DNA of 64,000 nucleotides from Elusimicrobium minutum Pei191 (lineage in GTDB: Bacteria > Elusimicrobiota > Elusimicrobia > Elusimicrobiales > Elusimicrobiaceae), in the NCBI RefSeq assembly GCF_000020145.1, contig NC_010644.1, forward strand, positions 434,001 through 498,000. Reading direction: 5' to 3'. This document shows positions 51,935-60,325 of this stretch, piece by piece; the stretch's first letter is position 1, and the number at the start of each line of letters is the position of its first letter. Made by a program: the position numbers and the translations under genes. The notes below the pieces were generated by a model. The model ran no database searches. It saw only the letters and a program-made list of their open reading frames with translations, and was not told the origin of the DNA.

Positions 51935-54900
51935 AATTGCAGCCTTTGGAAGCAGCATTTTGTTAATGCTAATTTTGCCCTGTTGTTACCTTTTTGCCGA
52001 AAGCTACAACGACCCTCTTATTGTGACGCCTGTTTTGCAGAGTTACCCGCAGGAAGATTTTATTTTCATATATGAGAACCAGGGCGATAAATACATTCCG
52101 TTTTACCCTTTTGCCGCTGTGGTTGGTTTTTCCGTTACTAAAAATGACGGCGTGCGCATTGAAGGCTTTGCGGGCGAACAGCGCAATAATTTTTTCATTG
52201 ATTTCCAACATAAAAAAGCTTTTTTTGGCGGGCGGGAAATCCCGTTTTCCCCAAATGACATAGTGCGAATAGAAGATCAAATATCCTTTAAAACAGGCTT
52301 TTTGGAAGATCTCTTTAATATTAAAACAGACCTCGATGAGATGGCCCTTCTTCTTAACATAAACGCGGATTATAAATTGCCTAAAACCGTTAAAGAAGAG
52401 GCGCTGCGCAAAAGAGCAAATACATCTTTATACCAAGGCAATAAGGATTACTGGTCCGACTACGAGTTTGATGAACGCTCCTGGGCCTTGCCTGTTGTGG
52501 ATTTAAGCGTTACCGCAGGCCTTTTTGCCGCAGATGATACCGATACTAAGTATTCCCAGAATTACGGTTTAAATATAGCCGCCCTTACCGCCGGGCTAGA
52601 TAGCAATTTATACCTGTTTGGCGATAGTCATAGCGATTTTGAAACCAAGGCGCGCTTTACCACCGGCAGGGTATTTTTGAGGGATGAATACAAATTCCCA
52701 AATCTTACTGTTTTTGAGGCGGGGGATATAACAGGCACAGGTTCCTCTTTTTTTGAATCCAATACCTCAGGGCGCGGCGTAACTTTAAGTTCTTTCAAAA
52801 ACTATGTTATTTCTGCGGATAAGACAATCACCATTACCGGGATTTTGCAGGACGGCTGGGATGTTGAACTGCACTTAAATTCACAGCTTTTAGGCTTCCG
52901 CCAACCTTCCATAGGCGGCCGCTATGTGTTTGATAATGTTCCGGTAAGTTACGGCCTTAATGTTTTTAAATTGGTTTTCTACGGCCCTTTCGGTGAGATA
53001 CGTACAGAAGAAAGGCGCTATTATTCAGGCACCTCTCCTGTTGCCAAAGGGGAAGTGGGCTATATTTTAAATGCGTACCAGCCGCAACGTTATCTTATTG
53101 AGGTTAATGAACCTTATGTTTCCAAAAGCGATATTCCTGTTGTTGATTTTATAGGTTTTTACGGCTTATCGGAGCACCTAACGTTAATGGGCGGGTTTAC
53201 AAACTCTCAAGATGCGCTGGATAACTTAAAAGAGCGCCGCTTTGCTATGGCTGGCGCGCAGCTGTTGTTTAGCGGGGCATCGTTGCAGTATAACCTTTCC
53301 CAAGATTTGCAAAGCGGTGAAATAGGCCACCGCGCCGAGGTGCAAGGCAATATTTATATAGGGGATATTTTCTCCCGCTATGAATATTACGGCGATATAC
53401 AATCCCCAATATCTTTTGTGGGCAATAAATACTTAAAAGAACTTTTTGAAACGCGCTTAAGCGGTATTATTACCCCGCTTGACAATACGCCGTACTTTAT
53501 AAATTTTACACATACGCTAGATCATCAAAACTATTCCGAAGACGCTTTAAATATAAGGCTTTCACGCCAACTCTTCAGATATTATAATTTGTCTCTTGAG
53601 AATTTTTGGCAATCCGCCTCTTATAATAAAAATACGGCGACAAATGATGTTTCTCTTTTGGCACAGGCTAACTTTGGCCCTTTCGGTATTTATACGGGGG
53701 CTTTCTACAGGACTTATCCGTCAACATTTCTCTCCGAATTAAATGCAATGGTTGATTACCGCTGGGACCGCAGAACTTATCTTGCGCTGCAATACCGCCG
53801 CGGGCAAAGATATTATGAAAAAATGAATATGTACGATGTTTTTTTCCTTACGGGCAGCAGGATGTTTCCTTTTGGCGGCATAAGCGTTGCATTGTCAACA
53901 TCTTCATATAATAACTTAACTGCATCTCTTACTTATAATATAAGCTTCGGCCCGAAGGCGGACAGTGGAATATTTACCGATACAAAATCAAAATTAAGCG
54001 AATACGGGTCCGTTTTTGTCCGCGTGCAGGAAGAAGACGGAACCCCTCTGGAAAATGTTATAGTATCCGTAAGCGGGGCAGAAAAGGGCTTCCAAACCGA
54101 TAAAAAGGGGGAGGCGGTAATTACCTATATCCCGCCTTATGAAAAAGTTGTTTTAGATTTAGACCTCTCGGAAGTTGAGGATCCTTCTTTATCTCTGCTG
54201 GAGAGTAATTACAAATATATACTGCGCCCCGGTACAGTGCGTAATATTATGCTGCCGATGGCCCGCAAGGGTACGGTTGAGGGAAAGTTAATACATAATC
54301 TTGCGGATCAATTCCTCAGCGGTTATGAAATTAAAATTTACAACGAAGCAGGCGCTGAAGCCTCTTTCACTTTCACCGATTTATTCGGTTTCTTTGTATT
54401 GGATAACCTTCCGTTTGGGAACTACTCCCTTACTATAGCGAAGGAAGGGCGGGAAGTCACCAGAGTGGAGGACATAAAATTGGATACCTTTTCAATATAT
54501 CTTGAGCCTCACATTAACGCGCCGGAGCAGCCTTACATTAATTTGCCGGATACCATAGTGGCACAGGCGCAGGAGGGATTCTCGGAGCCGCTTGCCCGCA
54601 AGCTTGACGCTATACAGTTTAACAGCAGGGATATGGAATACCAATTTAATTCCTGCGAACTGACGGAAAAACAAAAAAATATTATAAGGGAAAAATGCGC
54701 CGCCTTAAAAGATTTCCCTTATACAAAAATAATAGTCACGGGCAATACGGATAATATAGGCTCTTATGGGGTAAATAAAAGCATATCGCTAAGGCGTGCT
54801 AATGCTGCGGCAAAAATTTTAATTGAAGAAGGCTTAAACCCGGATACCATAGAAATAATGGGTGTGGCGTATGATAACCCTGTAACCGGCAATTTGACAA

Positions 54901-54947
54901 GAGAAGGCCGGGCAATGAACAGAAGGACGGATATACTGATTTTGTAA
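51906..54947 (+). CDS. Usher-like outer-membrane protein with C-terminal OmpA domain
   Basis: This 1013-aa protein has a signal peptide (FGSSILLMLILPCCYLFA). About residues 20-170 form an N-terminal periplasmic domain; 190-690 a large beta-barrel region with usher-like features (FEAGDITGTGSSFFES, RGVTLSSF, ITGILQDGWDVELHLNSQLL, where ushers read GxLPDGWxVELYxNGxL). Two carboxypeptidase-regulatory/SdrD-like domains follow at about 700-770 and 787-860. From about 907 to the end is an OmpA-type peptidoglycan-binding domain (TGNTDNIGSYGVNKSISLRR, RAMNRRTDI). Typical FimD/PapC ushers end with small beta-sandwich domains and lack OmpA. The start ATG lies within the chaperone gene, with GGGGA before it. 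Confidence 0.82.
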   Translation: MFPKRKYLSKIAAFGSSILLMLILPCCYLFAESYNDPLIVTPVLQSYPQEDFIFIYENQGDKYIPFYPFAAVVGFSVTKNDGVRIEGFAGEQRNNFFIDFQHKKAFFGGREIPFSPNDIVRIEDQISFKTGFLEDLFNIKTDLDEMALLLNINADYKLPKTVKEEALRKRANTSLYQGNKDYWSDYEFDERSWALPVVDLSVTAGLFAADDTDTKYSQNYGLNIAALTAGLDSNLYLFGDSHSDFETKARFTTGRVFLRDEYKFPNLTVFEAGDITGTGSSFFESNTSGRGVTLSSFKNYVISADKTITITGILQDGWDVELHLNSQLLGFRQPSIGGRYVFDNVPVSYGLNVFKLVFYGPFGEIRTEERRYYSGTSPVAKGEVGYILNAYQPQRYLIEVNEPYVSKSDIPVVDFIGFYGLSEHLTLMGGFTNSQDALDNLKERRFAMAGAQLLFSGASLQYNLSQDLQSGEIGHRAEVQGNIYIGDIFSRYEYYGDIQSPISFVGNKYLKELFETRLSGIITPLDNTPYFINFTHTLDHQNYSEDALNIRLSRQLFRYYNLSLENFWQSASYNKNTATNDVSLLAQANFGPFGIYTGAFYRTYPSTFLSELNAMVDYRWDRRTYLALQYRRGQRYYEKMNMYDVFFLTGSRMFPFGGISVALSTSSYNNLTASLTYNISFGPKADSGIFTDTKSKLSEYGSVFVRVQEEDGTPLENVIVSVSGAEKGFQTDKKGEAVITYIPPYEKVVLDLDLSEVEDPSLSLLESNYKYILRPGTVRNIMLPMARKGTVEGKLIHNLADQFLSGYEIKIYNEAGAEASFTFTDLFGFFVLDNLPFGNYSLTIAKEGREVTRVEDIKLDTFSIYLEPHINAPEQPYINLPDTIVAQAQEGFSEPLARKLDAIQFNSRDMEYQFNSCELTEKQKNIIREKCAALKDFPYTKIIVTGNTDNIGSYGVNKSISLRRANAAAKILIEEGLNPDTIEIMGVAYDNPVTGNLTREGRAMNRRTDILIL

Positions 54948-55724
54948 TTATTTAGATAAAAACCGCTACTCTGTTCATTTTTTTAATATAAATAAAATTT
55001 GGGTTAAATGAGTTCCCTGTAAAGGTTTTCTATGCCTTAAGTTCTTTTGCGGAACTCCTGCTTTATCTAGTATAATTCCATCTGGTTTTCACTTCCTACC
55101 CACGGCTTTTATTATAAATAATCTTTAGAACAGCATGTAACTAATAGTATAATTTAATATCTGTCCGAAACGCCTGGCCGCAAAGGTTCTGTAATAGCGT
55201 ATAAATTTCAATAGTATAGAATTTCTTTAGGCGAAAAAGGCTTTTCCTGTAGAGAAAGCCTTTTGAGCGCGGCTGCGGGCGCCCACAGCGCTGATTTGGA
55301 ATATACACTTAATAAATTTATTTTGTTGAGTGTCGCTATGAAAATTACATACAACGTATTTGTTCCGTCTAAACAATAAAGTTTTTAAGTATCCCTAATA
55401 TTTTAGGTGTATAATAAAATCATAAATCTCCAAAATATTTTTTCTTTCTTTATATTATAGAACCGTCAATTTTTAAAGAATATTGACGGTTTCGCTATTA
55501 AATCTGTAAATTAAGGAGGTATTGATAATTCGCCTTAATTCTTTAACCGATAAAAGGATAATTATATGACTTTTTGTAATTGTGCCGCTGTTTAAATATT
55601 ATTATAAAATATGCTTATATAAACAGGCAGTGCCACTGTGGCGGATAAAATAACTCCACCTGTATAAAAACAAATAATTTTTAATTTAAGATTATTAAAG
55701 CTATTTAATAATAAGGAATATGAA
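54948..55724. other. 777-bp intergenic region with hairpins
   Basis: No intact gene is seen. Hairpins lie at 55235-55264 (AAAAGGCTTT/AAAGCCTTTT) and 55461-55491 (AACCGTCAAT/ATTGACGGTT). An AATTAAGG/CCTTAATT inverted repeat flanks AGGAGG near 55513. A gene relic lies at 55263-55379. The first hairpin may act as a terminator for the usher operon, although it is 290 bp after the stop. Confidence 0.4.
55263..55379 (+). pseudogene. Possible relic of an SDR epimerase gene
   Basis: An open frame of 38 codons ending at TAA 55377-55379 reads LLSAAAGAHSADLEYT near its start. It resembles SSQAAGGYSADLEHIR in the epimerase at 46390; 17 bases (ACAGCGCTGATTTGGAA) are identical in both. It has no start codon or ribosome site. 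The match is short and could be chance, so confidence is low. Confidence 0.3.
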
Positions 55725-57296
55725 ATGAATAAAAAAATCTTTAAGCTTGTTAAATATACGGTTATAATTTTTATAGTATTGTTTTTTCTGTTGCTTGCAG
55801 GAGTTGCTTTACGTCTGCATTATGTGCCTGATTTGCAGCCGTGGCATACATTTGCGCCTAATGAACTGACCGTCAAGGAATTGGAAAAAGCCACATGGCA
55901 AGATTACACCGCCCGTGAAAACAAAATATTTGAAGAAGTTCATAAGAACGTAATTTTAAAAACGCCCGAAAGCGAGCAAAACCAAATCAACCGTTATTTC
56001 AAAGGCAGTAAAATATATCCCGGCAATTTTAAGCAAGACTGGAACCGTTCTTATCTTTTAATACCGGAAAATCCTAAAGGGGCGGTTGTTTTAATACACG
56101 GCCTTACGGATACTCCTTACAGCCTGCGTCATATAGCGGAGATATATTATAAAAAAGGCTTTGTTGCGGTGGGGTTAAGGGTTCCCGGGCACGGTACGGT
56201 GCCTGGCGCGCTTACCAAAAGCGTTTGGCAGGATTGGGCCGCTGCTACCAAATTCGCGGTAAAGGAAGCCAAAAAGCTTACGCCGGAGGGGGCGCCTCTT
56301 CACATAGCGGGTTTTTCACAAGGCGGCGCGCTTGCCGTAAAATACGCGTTGGACGCGCTTGAGGATGACTCTCTTATAAGGCCTGACAGACTGGTTCTAA
56401 TTTCTCCCATGATAGGTATTACAAGGCTTTCCAAACTGGCCGAGATACTTGCCATTCCATCAATGCTTCCAGGGTTTGAAAAAGCCGCGTGGATCAGTAT
56501 TATTCCCGAGTTTAACCCTTTTAAATACAACTCTTTTCCTGTTAATGCGGTTAAACAGGCCCGTCTTTTAATTGCGGATGTGAAAAGGCAAGCCATAAGG
56601 CTTGGGCAAAAAGATATGTTAAAGGAGCTTCCGCCTATAATTACATTTCAGTCAATAGCGGATTACACGGTCAGTACTCCCGCTATTATAAATGACCTTT
56701 ATAGCAATCTGCCGGAAAATGAAAGTGAGTTGGTTTTGTTTGATATTAACCGCGATACAGCGTTTTTACCGTTGGTGCGTCCTGTTTTTGTTAATATGAT
56801 GTCAATAATGTTACCGGGATTTCCGCAAAAATATAAGATAACTGTAATAGGCAACTCCGGCCCCAATGATTCAGGCGCGGTAGAGCGCAGCGTCGAGCCC
56901 GGCGGAGTGGATTTTAAAACAAGAGCGTTGGGTCTGGTTTATCCTAAAGAGTTGTTTTCTCTTTCTCATATTTCGCTTCCTTTTCCGGAAACTGACCCGT
57001 TATACGGCTCTATTCCTGACCCGGAAATAAAAGATGCTTTTGGCATAAATCTGGGCCTTATATCAAACGCGCAGGGAGAACGCGGCGTTTTGGGAATAAA
57101 CACCAATTTATTTTTCAGAGTTTCATCAAACCCTTTGTTTTCCTATATTACCGCACGCATAGAAGACATTATTGACACCTTTCCCCAGGAGACGGAAAAG
57201 ACATCCGCAGGGGCGTCTGCTTCTAAATCTAAAATTACGCAAAAACAATACGGCGATATTATGAAAGCCGCTGATTATAAAGATGAGCCTTTTTAA
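55725..57296 (+). CDS. Alpha/beta-hydrolase (serine esterase/lipase-like), membrane-anchored
   Basis: This 523-aa protein has an N-terminal anchor or signal (YTVIIFIVLFFLLLAGVAL). The hydrolase core has VVLIHGLTDTPYSLR (oxyanion HG), VPGHGTVPG and nucleophile elbow GFSQGG with S198. An acid such as in SIADYT and a late histidine (LSHISLPF) complete a possible triad. The C-terminal half from about 330 is longer than in simple esterases. It is probably periplasmic. Substrate unknown. The start at 55725 follows AAGGAATATGAA. It is followed by a bidirectional terminator. Confidence 0.82.
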   Translation: MNKKIFKLVKYTVIIFIVLFFLLLAGVALRLHYVPDLQPWHTFAPNELTVKELEKATWQDYTARENKIFEEVHKNVILKTPESEQNQINRYFKGSKIYPGNFKQDWNRSYLLIPENPKGAVVLIHGLTDTPYSLRHIAEIYYKKGFVAVGLRVPGHGTVPGALTKSVWQDWAAATKFAVKEAKKLTPEGAPLHIAGFSQGGALAVKYALDALEDDSLIRPDRLVLISPMIGITRLSKLAEILAIPSMLPGFEKAAWISIIPEFNPFKYNSFPVNAVKQARLLIADVKRQAIRLGQKDMLKELPPIITFQSIADYTVSTPAIINDLYSNLPENESELVLFDINRDTAFLPLVRPVFVNMMSIMLPGFPQKYKITVIGNSGPNDSGAVERSVEPGGVDFKTRALGLVYPKELFSLSHISLPFPETDPLYGSIPDPEIKDAFGINLGLISNAQGERGVLGINTNLFFRVSSNPLFSYITARIEDIIDTFPQETEKTSAGASASKSKITQKQYGDIMKAADYKDEPF

Positions 57297-57342
57297 AAAA
57301 CAGTTATATAAAACAGTGTTTATTTTGTTTTTGTAAAGCAAC

Positions 57343-57376
57343 AAAAAACCGTTCTTTTTTCAAAGGACGGTTTTTT
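57343..57376. terminator. Bidirectional terminator
   Basis: Arms 57343-57352 and 57367-57376 (AAAAAACCGT/ACGGTTTTTT) can terminate both the hydrolase gene and the convergent repressor gene. Confidence 0.8.
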
Positions 57377-57391
57377 ATTGTCTCTTAATTT

Positions 57392-58036
57392 TTAAAGAAG
57401 TTTTTTTACGGCAGTCACACGGCCTAGAATTTCAACTTTATTTTTTGGGATGCGTTTTGTTTTGCCCGCTATGGAAAGATTTATATCATTGCCTAAAACT
57501 GTGCATTTATAAATTAACTGCTCATCTTTTATTTCAACAATATAATATTTTCCATTATATTCGGGTTCAATTTCTTTTGTTGTAATTATTTCTAAAGTAT
57601 CAGTTTTTTCAAAATCGGGAGAAAGGGAATTGTCCTTTACGTTAAAAAATAATTTTTGGGGCGGGATAGTTTTGTTTTTTGAGTTAGAGATGTCGTCATC
57701 TTCAAAAAATATAGCGGCGCCTTTTTTAAAGACTCCCGCGAATTTTATTTCATTTTTCGTTTCATCACTATGAAAAGAAAAAATGTTTTCATTATCGCGG
57801 ATTTCACCTTTTGCTTTTTTAAATACGGTAAATATATCTTCTTGGGTTTCGTAAAAATATTTATATTCTCTGCCTAGAGCTTTAGACAATTTTTCAATAT
57901 TTTTAGGGGAAGGGCTAAACGAATCCGTTTCCCAACGCGCAATTGTACTTCCTGGCAAACCTATTTTTTGGGCAAGTTCTTTTTGCGTTAAATTAAGTTC
58001 TCGTCTTGCTTGTAGAATTTTTTTTCCGATACTCAT
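57392..58036 (-). CDS. XRE/S24-type repressor (phage CI-like)
   Basis: This 214-aa protein has an N-terminal HTH (ARRELNLTQKELAQKIGL and STIARWETDSFSPS, about 8-55) and a C-terminal LexA/CI-like domain (VKDNSLSPDF with a putative catalytic Ser, later LIYKCTVLG with a possible Lys, ending VEILGRVTAVKK). Such repressors bind operators until RecA-stimulated self-cleavage. A possible cleavage site lies in the FAGVFKKGA segment. An in-frame ATG 27 bp earlier (58063) lacks a ribosome site; the one at 58036 follows AAGAG and is preferred. It faces the operator array at 58067-58116 and probably controls the accessory region. Confidence 0.83.
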   Translation of the reverse strand: MSIGKKILQARRELNLTQKELAQKIGLPGSTIARWETDSFSPSPKNIEKLSKALGREYKYFYETQEDIFTVFKKAKGEIRDNENIFSFHSDETKNEIKFAGVFKKGAAIFFEDDDISNSKNKTIPPQKLFFNVKDNSLSPDFEKTDTLEIITTKEIEPEYNGKYYIVEIKDEQLIYKCTVLGNDINLSIAGKTKRIPKNKVEILGRVTAVKKLL

Positions 58037-58062
58037 AAATCTCTTATTTATAACAAAAAACA

Positions 58063-58116
58063 CATATTAGTGTTGACATTATGTGTGTTTAGTGATATAA
58101 TTTTAATATATTAGTG
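58063..58116 (+). promoter_or_regulatory. Consensus promoter with three TTAGTG operators at 22-bp spacing
   Basis: TTGACA (58073-58078) and TATAAT (58096-58101) are perfect and 17 bp apart. TTAGTG occurs at 58067-58072, 58089-58094 and 58111-58116, exactly two helical turns apart, bracketing both promoter elements and the start site. The divergent S24 repressor is the obvious candidate ligand. Such a strong promoter would need tight control. Confidence 0.8.
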
Positions 58117-58310
58117 ATAAGCTAAGGTATTATTGTTATATACCATAGCGGTTGTGGGCATAAAAAAACCCGGAAGTAACGGAAACAAATTTTTACAATT
58201 TCTACATTATATGCGGTTTAGGCATATGATGCAGAGTGTTACCGTAAACAACCGATAGCGGCATATTAAAACATGCCAAACTCAGGCAAAGAGGCTATCG
58301 GTTTAATTTT
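58108..58310 (+). ncRNA. Attenuator-like leader RNA
   Basis: From the promoter start near 58108 to 58310 there is no ORF. AACCGATAGC/GCTATCGGTT (58250-58259 with 58294-58303), with inner GGCAT/ATGCC and a following T-rich tract, resembles a terminator. An upstream segment CGGTTGT (58149-58155) can pair instead with ACAACCG (58248-58254), which overlaps the terminator's left arm. The two foldings exclude each other, as in attenuators. It might also be an independent regulatory RNA. Confidence 0.5.
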
Positions 58311-58346
58311 ACCATAAAAACGAGTTTTTGTGATTAGGTGTGAAAT

Positions 58347-58583
58347 ATGGCTGTAAGAAAAACAGAAGAAATTTTAAAGCGACAGGCCGAATATATTATG
58401 GATGGAAGAGTTAAACTCAGCCCGAAAGAATATGTTAAAGCCCGTAATAACTGTTTTTCAAACGGCAGATTGCGGGTAATACAGGAAAAATGTAAGAATA
58501 GGCAGCTTTATTTCACTTCTGAAGGGGGCCGGTATTTTTTTTATTTCACAGATGTTCTTTTAAATCTTAAAGATGGGCTTTAA
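58347..58583 (+). CDS. Small basic protein of unknown function
   Basis: This 78-aa basic protein (ILKRQAEYIMDGRVKLSPKE, then YFTSEGGRYFFYFTDVLLNL) is the first gene after the leader. No family is recognised; size and charge allow a nucleic-acid-binding or phage/plasmid accessory role. It overlaps the next ORF by 11 bp. Confidence 0.5.
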   Translation: MAVRKTEEILKRQAEYIMDGRVKLSPKEYVKARNNCFSNGRLRVIQEKCKNRQLYFTSEGGRYFFYFTDVLLNLKDGL

Positions 58584-58758
58584 CAAAAAATATAAAAATA
58601 TATCTAATAATTTCATAGAATATCGATTAACCGGAATATCCCCCAACGCGCTAACAAGAAAATTAAAGCATTATGATAGTTACTATATATTAAATAACGC
58701 AATTCGGTTTTATATTTTGCTAAAGGAATATTATGGGCTGTTATACAAACAAGGCTAA
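58573..58758 (+). CDS. Small protein of unknown function
   Basis: This 61-aa Asn/Tyr/Lys-rich peptide overlaps the upstream gene by 11 bp and the downstream ORF by 26 bp. Base composition is very AT-rich. It has no recognisable domain; it may be a real small gene or debris. Confidence 0.35.
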   Translation: MGFNKKYKNISNNFIEYRLTGISPNALTRKLKHYDSYYILNNAIRFYILLKEYYGLLYKQG

Positions 58759-58927
58759 ATGTTTTGTATTGTTTTTTGCTTTTTTATATCTTTGTGTATA
58801 TTCACACTCAACTTGTGTAGAATTGACTGCCGGCAACTTTGTCTGCGATTATAACGAAGGCGAAACAGACATATTTTCTGACAGTATTTCCGCAGATACG
58901 TTGCGCATGACGCTGCTGGCGCGTTAG
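58733..58927 (+). CDS. Truncated secreted-protein start fused out of frame to a module
   Basis: This 64-aa ORF starts with a hydrophobic signal-like segment (FVLFFAFLYLCVYSHS) and ends 33 bp into the repeated pretoxin segment in the wrong frame (ADTLRMTLLAR). It looks like the 5' end of another gene, cut off by insertion of the toxin module at about 58895. The product, if any, would be a short secreted peptide. Confidence 0.4.
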   Translation: MGCYTNKAKCFVLFFAFLYLCVYSHSTCVELTAGNFVCDYNEGETDIFSDSISADTLRMTLLAR

Positions 58928-59052
58928 GCACGTGGGTAGGGAGTGAAAACTTAAGTACAGAGCAAAAGCTGATATTGGGTTTAAGGATTGGTAATGGAGT
59001 ATTGGGAGCAGTAACAGGGCCATTATCAGGAGTGAGCCTGCTTAGAACGGGA
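58895..59052 (+). repeat. Direct repeat copy 1, pretoxin segment
   Basis: This 158-bp segment recurs at 61010-61167 with about five mismatches and no gap. It encodes AHDAAGALGTWVGSENLST and onward to SGVSLLRTG, the conserved part ahead of two different C-terminal domains. Confidence 0.9.
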
Positions 59053-59442
59053 AGTAATGCTTTAGGAACGACTACAACAGGAACGGGTTATCGTGTTATT
59101 GAATCAAAATATGCTCAATCTACACTAGAATCAGGTACGTTCTATCAATCAGGTGCTGCTGGTCGTATAGGCAATGATGGCACTTATATCAATAACACAA
59201 TTGAAGGAGCAATAAAGGAATTTATATATCACAAGCCCAATACACCGTTTACAGTGTTTGAAGTAAATTATCCTATTACTCCCTCTCTCAATATATCAAG
59301 TCCGCCAAGTAATTATATAAACCAACCATTATCGTTTACTGGAGATGTAAATATTTTGACTACGCCGTCATTGCGTGCGCCCGGCACTACCAATCTTTTA
59401 ATTAGAGAGGGGGCTGTGCCTATAAAAATTATTAAGCCGTGA
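58975..59442 (+). CDS. Orphan toxin module 1 (truncated N-terminus)
   Basis: The frame is open from 58882 but has no ATG; a TTG at 58975 is the only nominal start. The first part encodes the repeated pretoxin segment (RIGNGVLGAVTGPLSGVSLL). From about 59055 a unique domain follows (TGTGYRVIESKYAQSTLES, GRIGNDGTYINNTIEGAIKE, SPPSNYINQPL, LLIREGAVPIKIIKP). YRV with later R-E-G recalls ADP-ribosyltransferase-like toxins, but I cannot assign it. It is followed by an immunity-like gene 42 bp on. Like orphan cdiA-CT modules, it would become active only after recombination onto a full-length toxin gene. Confidence 0.6.
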   Translation: MGLRIGNGVLGAVTGPLSGVSLLRTGSNALGTTTTGTGYRVIESKYAQSTLESGTFYQSGAAGRIGNDGTYINNTIEGAIKEFIYHKPNTPFTVFEVNYPITPSLNISSPPSNYINQPLSFTGDVNILTTPSLRAPGTTNLLIREGAVPIKIIKP

Positions 59443-59484
59443 TGAACTATTAAAACAACATTTTTATTAAGAGGAAGATAATTT

Positions 59485-59835
59485 ATGAACAAGGTTCAAG
59501 TAAGATGTTATCGTGGATATGCTGTAGTAGATGGGGAATACAACGTAGAAGTTGAGTATACATTGCCCGACTTTGGCTATTATACGGAATTATACACTGA
59601 TTTAAGAACAGGAGAGATTTATGCCTTAGAAATTGGAGATAAAAATACCGCATCAAAAACCATTGATGAAATTGTGGCAGGTATAAAATGCCCGATAACT
59701 GGACGGTCCTTGGCAGGCCACTTGACAAAATATCCTCAAAGTTTTTTATATAAAGATAAAATAGGCCATTTTGAACCAGACAAGCGATATCCAAATGATG
59801 AGGATAGTTCTATTCGTGAGTTTTGGGAAATATAA
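59485..59835 (+). CDS. Putative immunity protein for module 1
   Basis: This 116-aa soluble, acidic protein (EVEYTLPDFGYYTELYTDLR, then KDKIGHFEPDKRYPNDEDSS) has no signal peptide, follows module 1 directly and has an AGAGGAAG ribosome site. Position and size fit a cognate immunity protein. It shows no clear family to me. Confidence 0.6.
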   Translation: MNKVQVRCYRGYAVVDGEYNVEVEYTLPDFGYYTELYTDLRTGEIYALEIGDKNTASKTIDEIVAGIKCPITGRSLAGHLTKYPQSFLYKDKIGHFEPDKRYPNDEDSSIREFWEI

Positions 59836-59837
59836 TA

Positions 59838-60314
59838 TTGAGTATTATTAAAAAACTAACCGTTGTTTATTTAGTGGTAATCTTAGTATTGCCGCTAAAC
59901 GCGTTTGTGCCCAGTGGCAGCGGTTTTAGCGTAGGCGGCGGAATAGGCGGCGGAGTTAGCGGAAATTTTGGTTTAAATAACTCAAGCGGTTATACGGATA
60001 TGGCTTGGGTAAATAACCAAACCAGTATAATAGGCACAAACAGCGTCAATATAGAGGCGGATAAAACGCATATAGCAGGCGCGGTAATAGCTAATGTAAC
60101 AGATTCTGACCAGGCAATGTTGACAAGCTTTCATGAAGGGGTAGCGCACCAAGGTATAGAAGTAGGCATGTTTAAAGGGCAAGACGGAGTGGTTCTAAGA
60201 GGTTCACAACGTGCAGTTGAAGAAACAGGCAAATCAAGCGGCATACATGAACAAATAGCTTTTTATATGGAAATAAGATTGCAAGAACGTTTAGCAACGT
60301 TTAGAAGAAAATAG
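59838..60314 (+). CDS. Mini hemagglutinin-derived module 2 with signal peptide
   Basis: This 158-aa protein begins at TTG with signal-like IIKKLTVVYLVVILVLPLNA. It then carries SGSGFSVGGGIGGGVSGNFG and DMAWVNNQTSIIGTNSVNI, followed by DKTHIAGAVIANVTDSDQAM. This is the hemagglutinin-repeat pattern of two-partner-secreted CdiA/FhaB proteins, where GAVI(A)S/N strands recur. The tail has SFHEGVAHQGIEVGM and SSGIHEQIAFYMEIR, with two HE pairs that could be metal ligands. The whole looks like a large deletion product that joined a signal to a C-terminal piece. The TTG at 59823 is an alternative start. It precedes a lipoprotein gene by 11 bp. Confidence 0.55.
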   Translation: MSIIKKLTVVYLVVILVLPLNAFVPSGSGFSVGGGIGGGVSGNFGLNNSSGYTDMAWVNNQTSIIGTNSVNIEADKTHIAGAVIANVTDSDQAMLTSFHEGVAHQGIEVGMFKGQDGVVLRGSQRAVEETGKSSGIHEQIAFYMEIRLQERLATFRRK

Positions 60315-60325
60315 AGAGGTGTTTT

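Noticed and set aside
57392-58758. Complete prophage
   Set aside because: A CI-like repressor and strong divergent promoter are present, but no integrase, terminase, capsid or tail gene follows; the region leads into toxin modules instead.
58808-59023. Minus-strand ORFs over the repeat (also 60896-61138)
   Set aside because: Both are antisense to the conserved pretoxin segment and similar only because the DNA is repeated.
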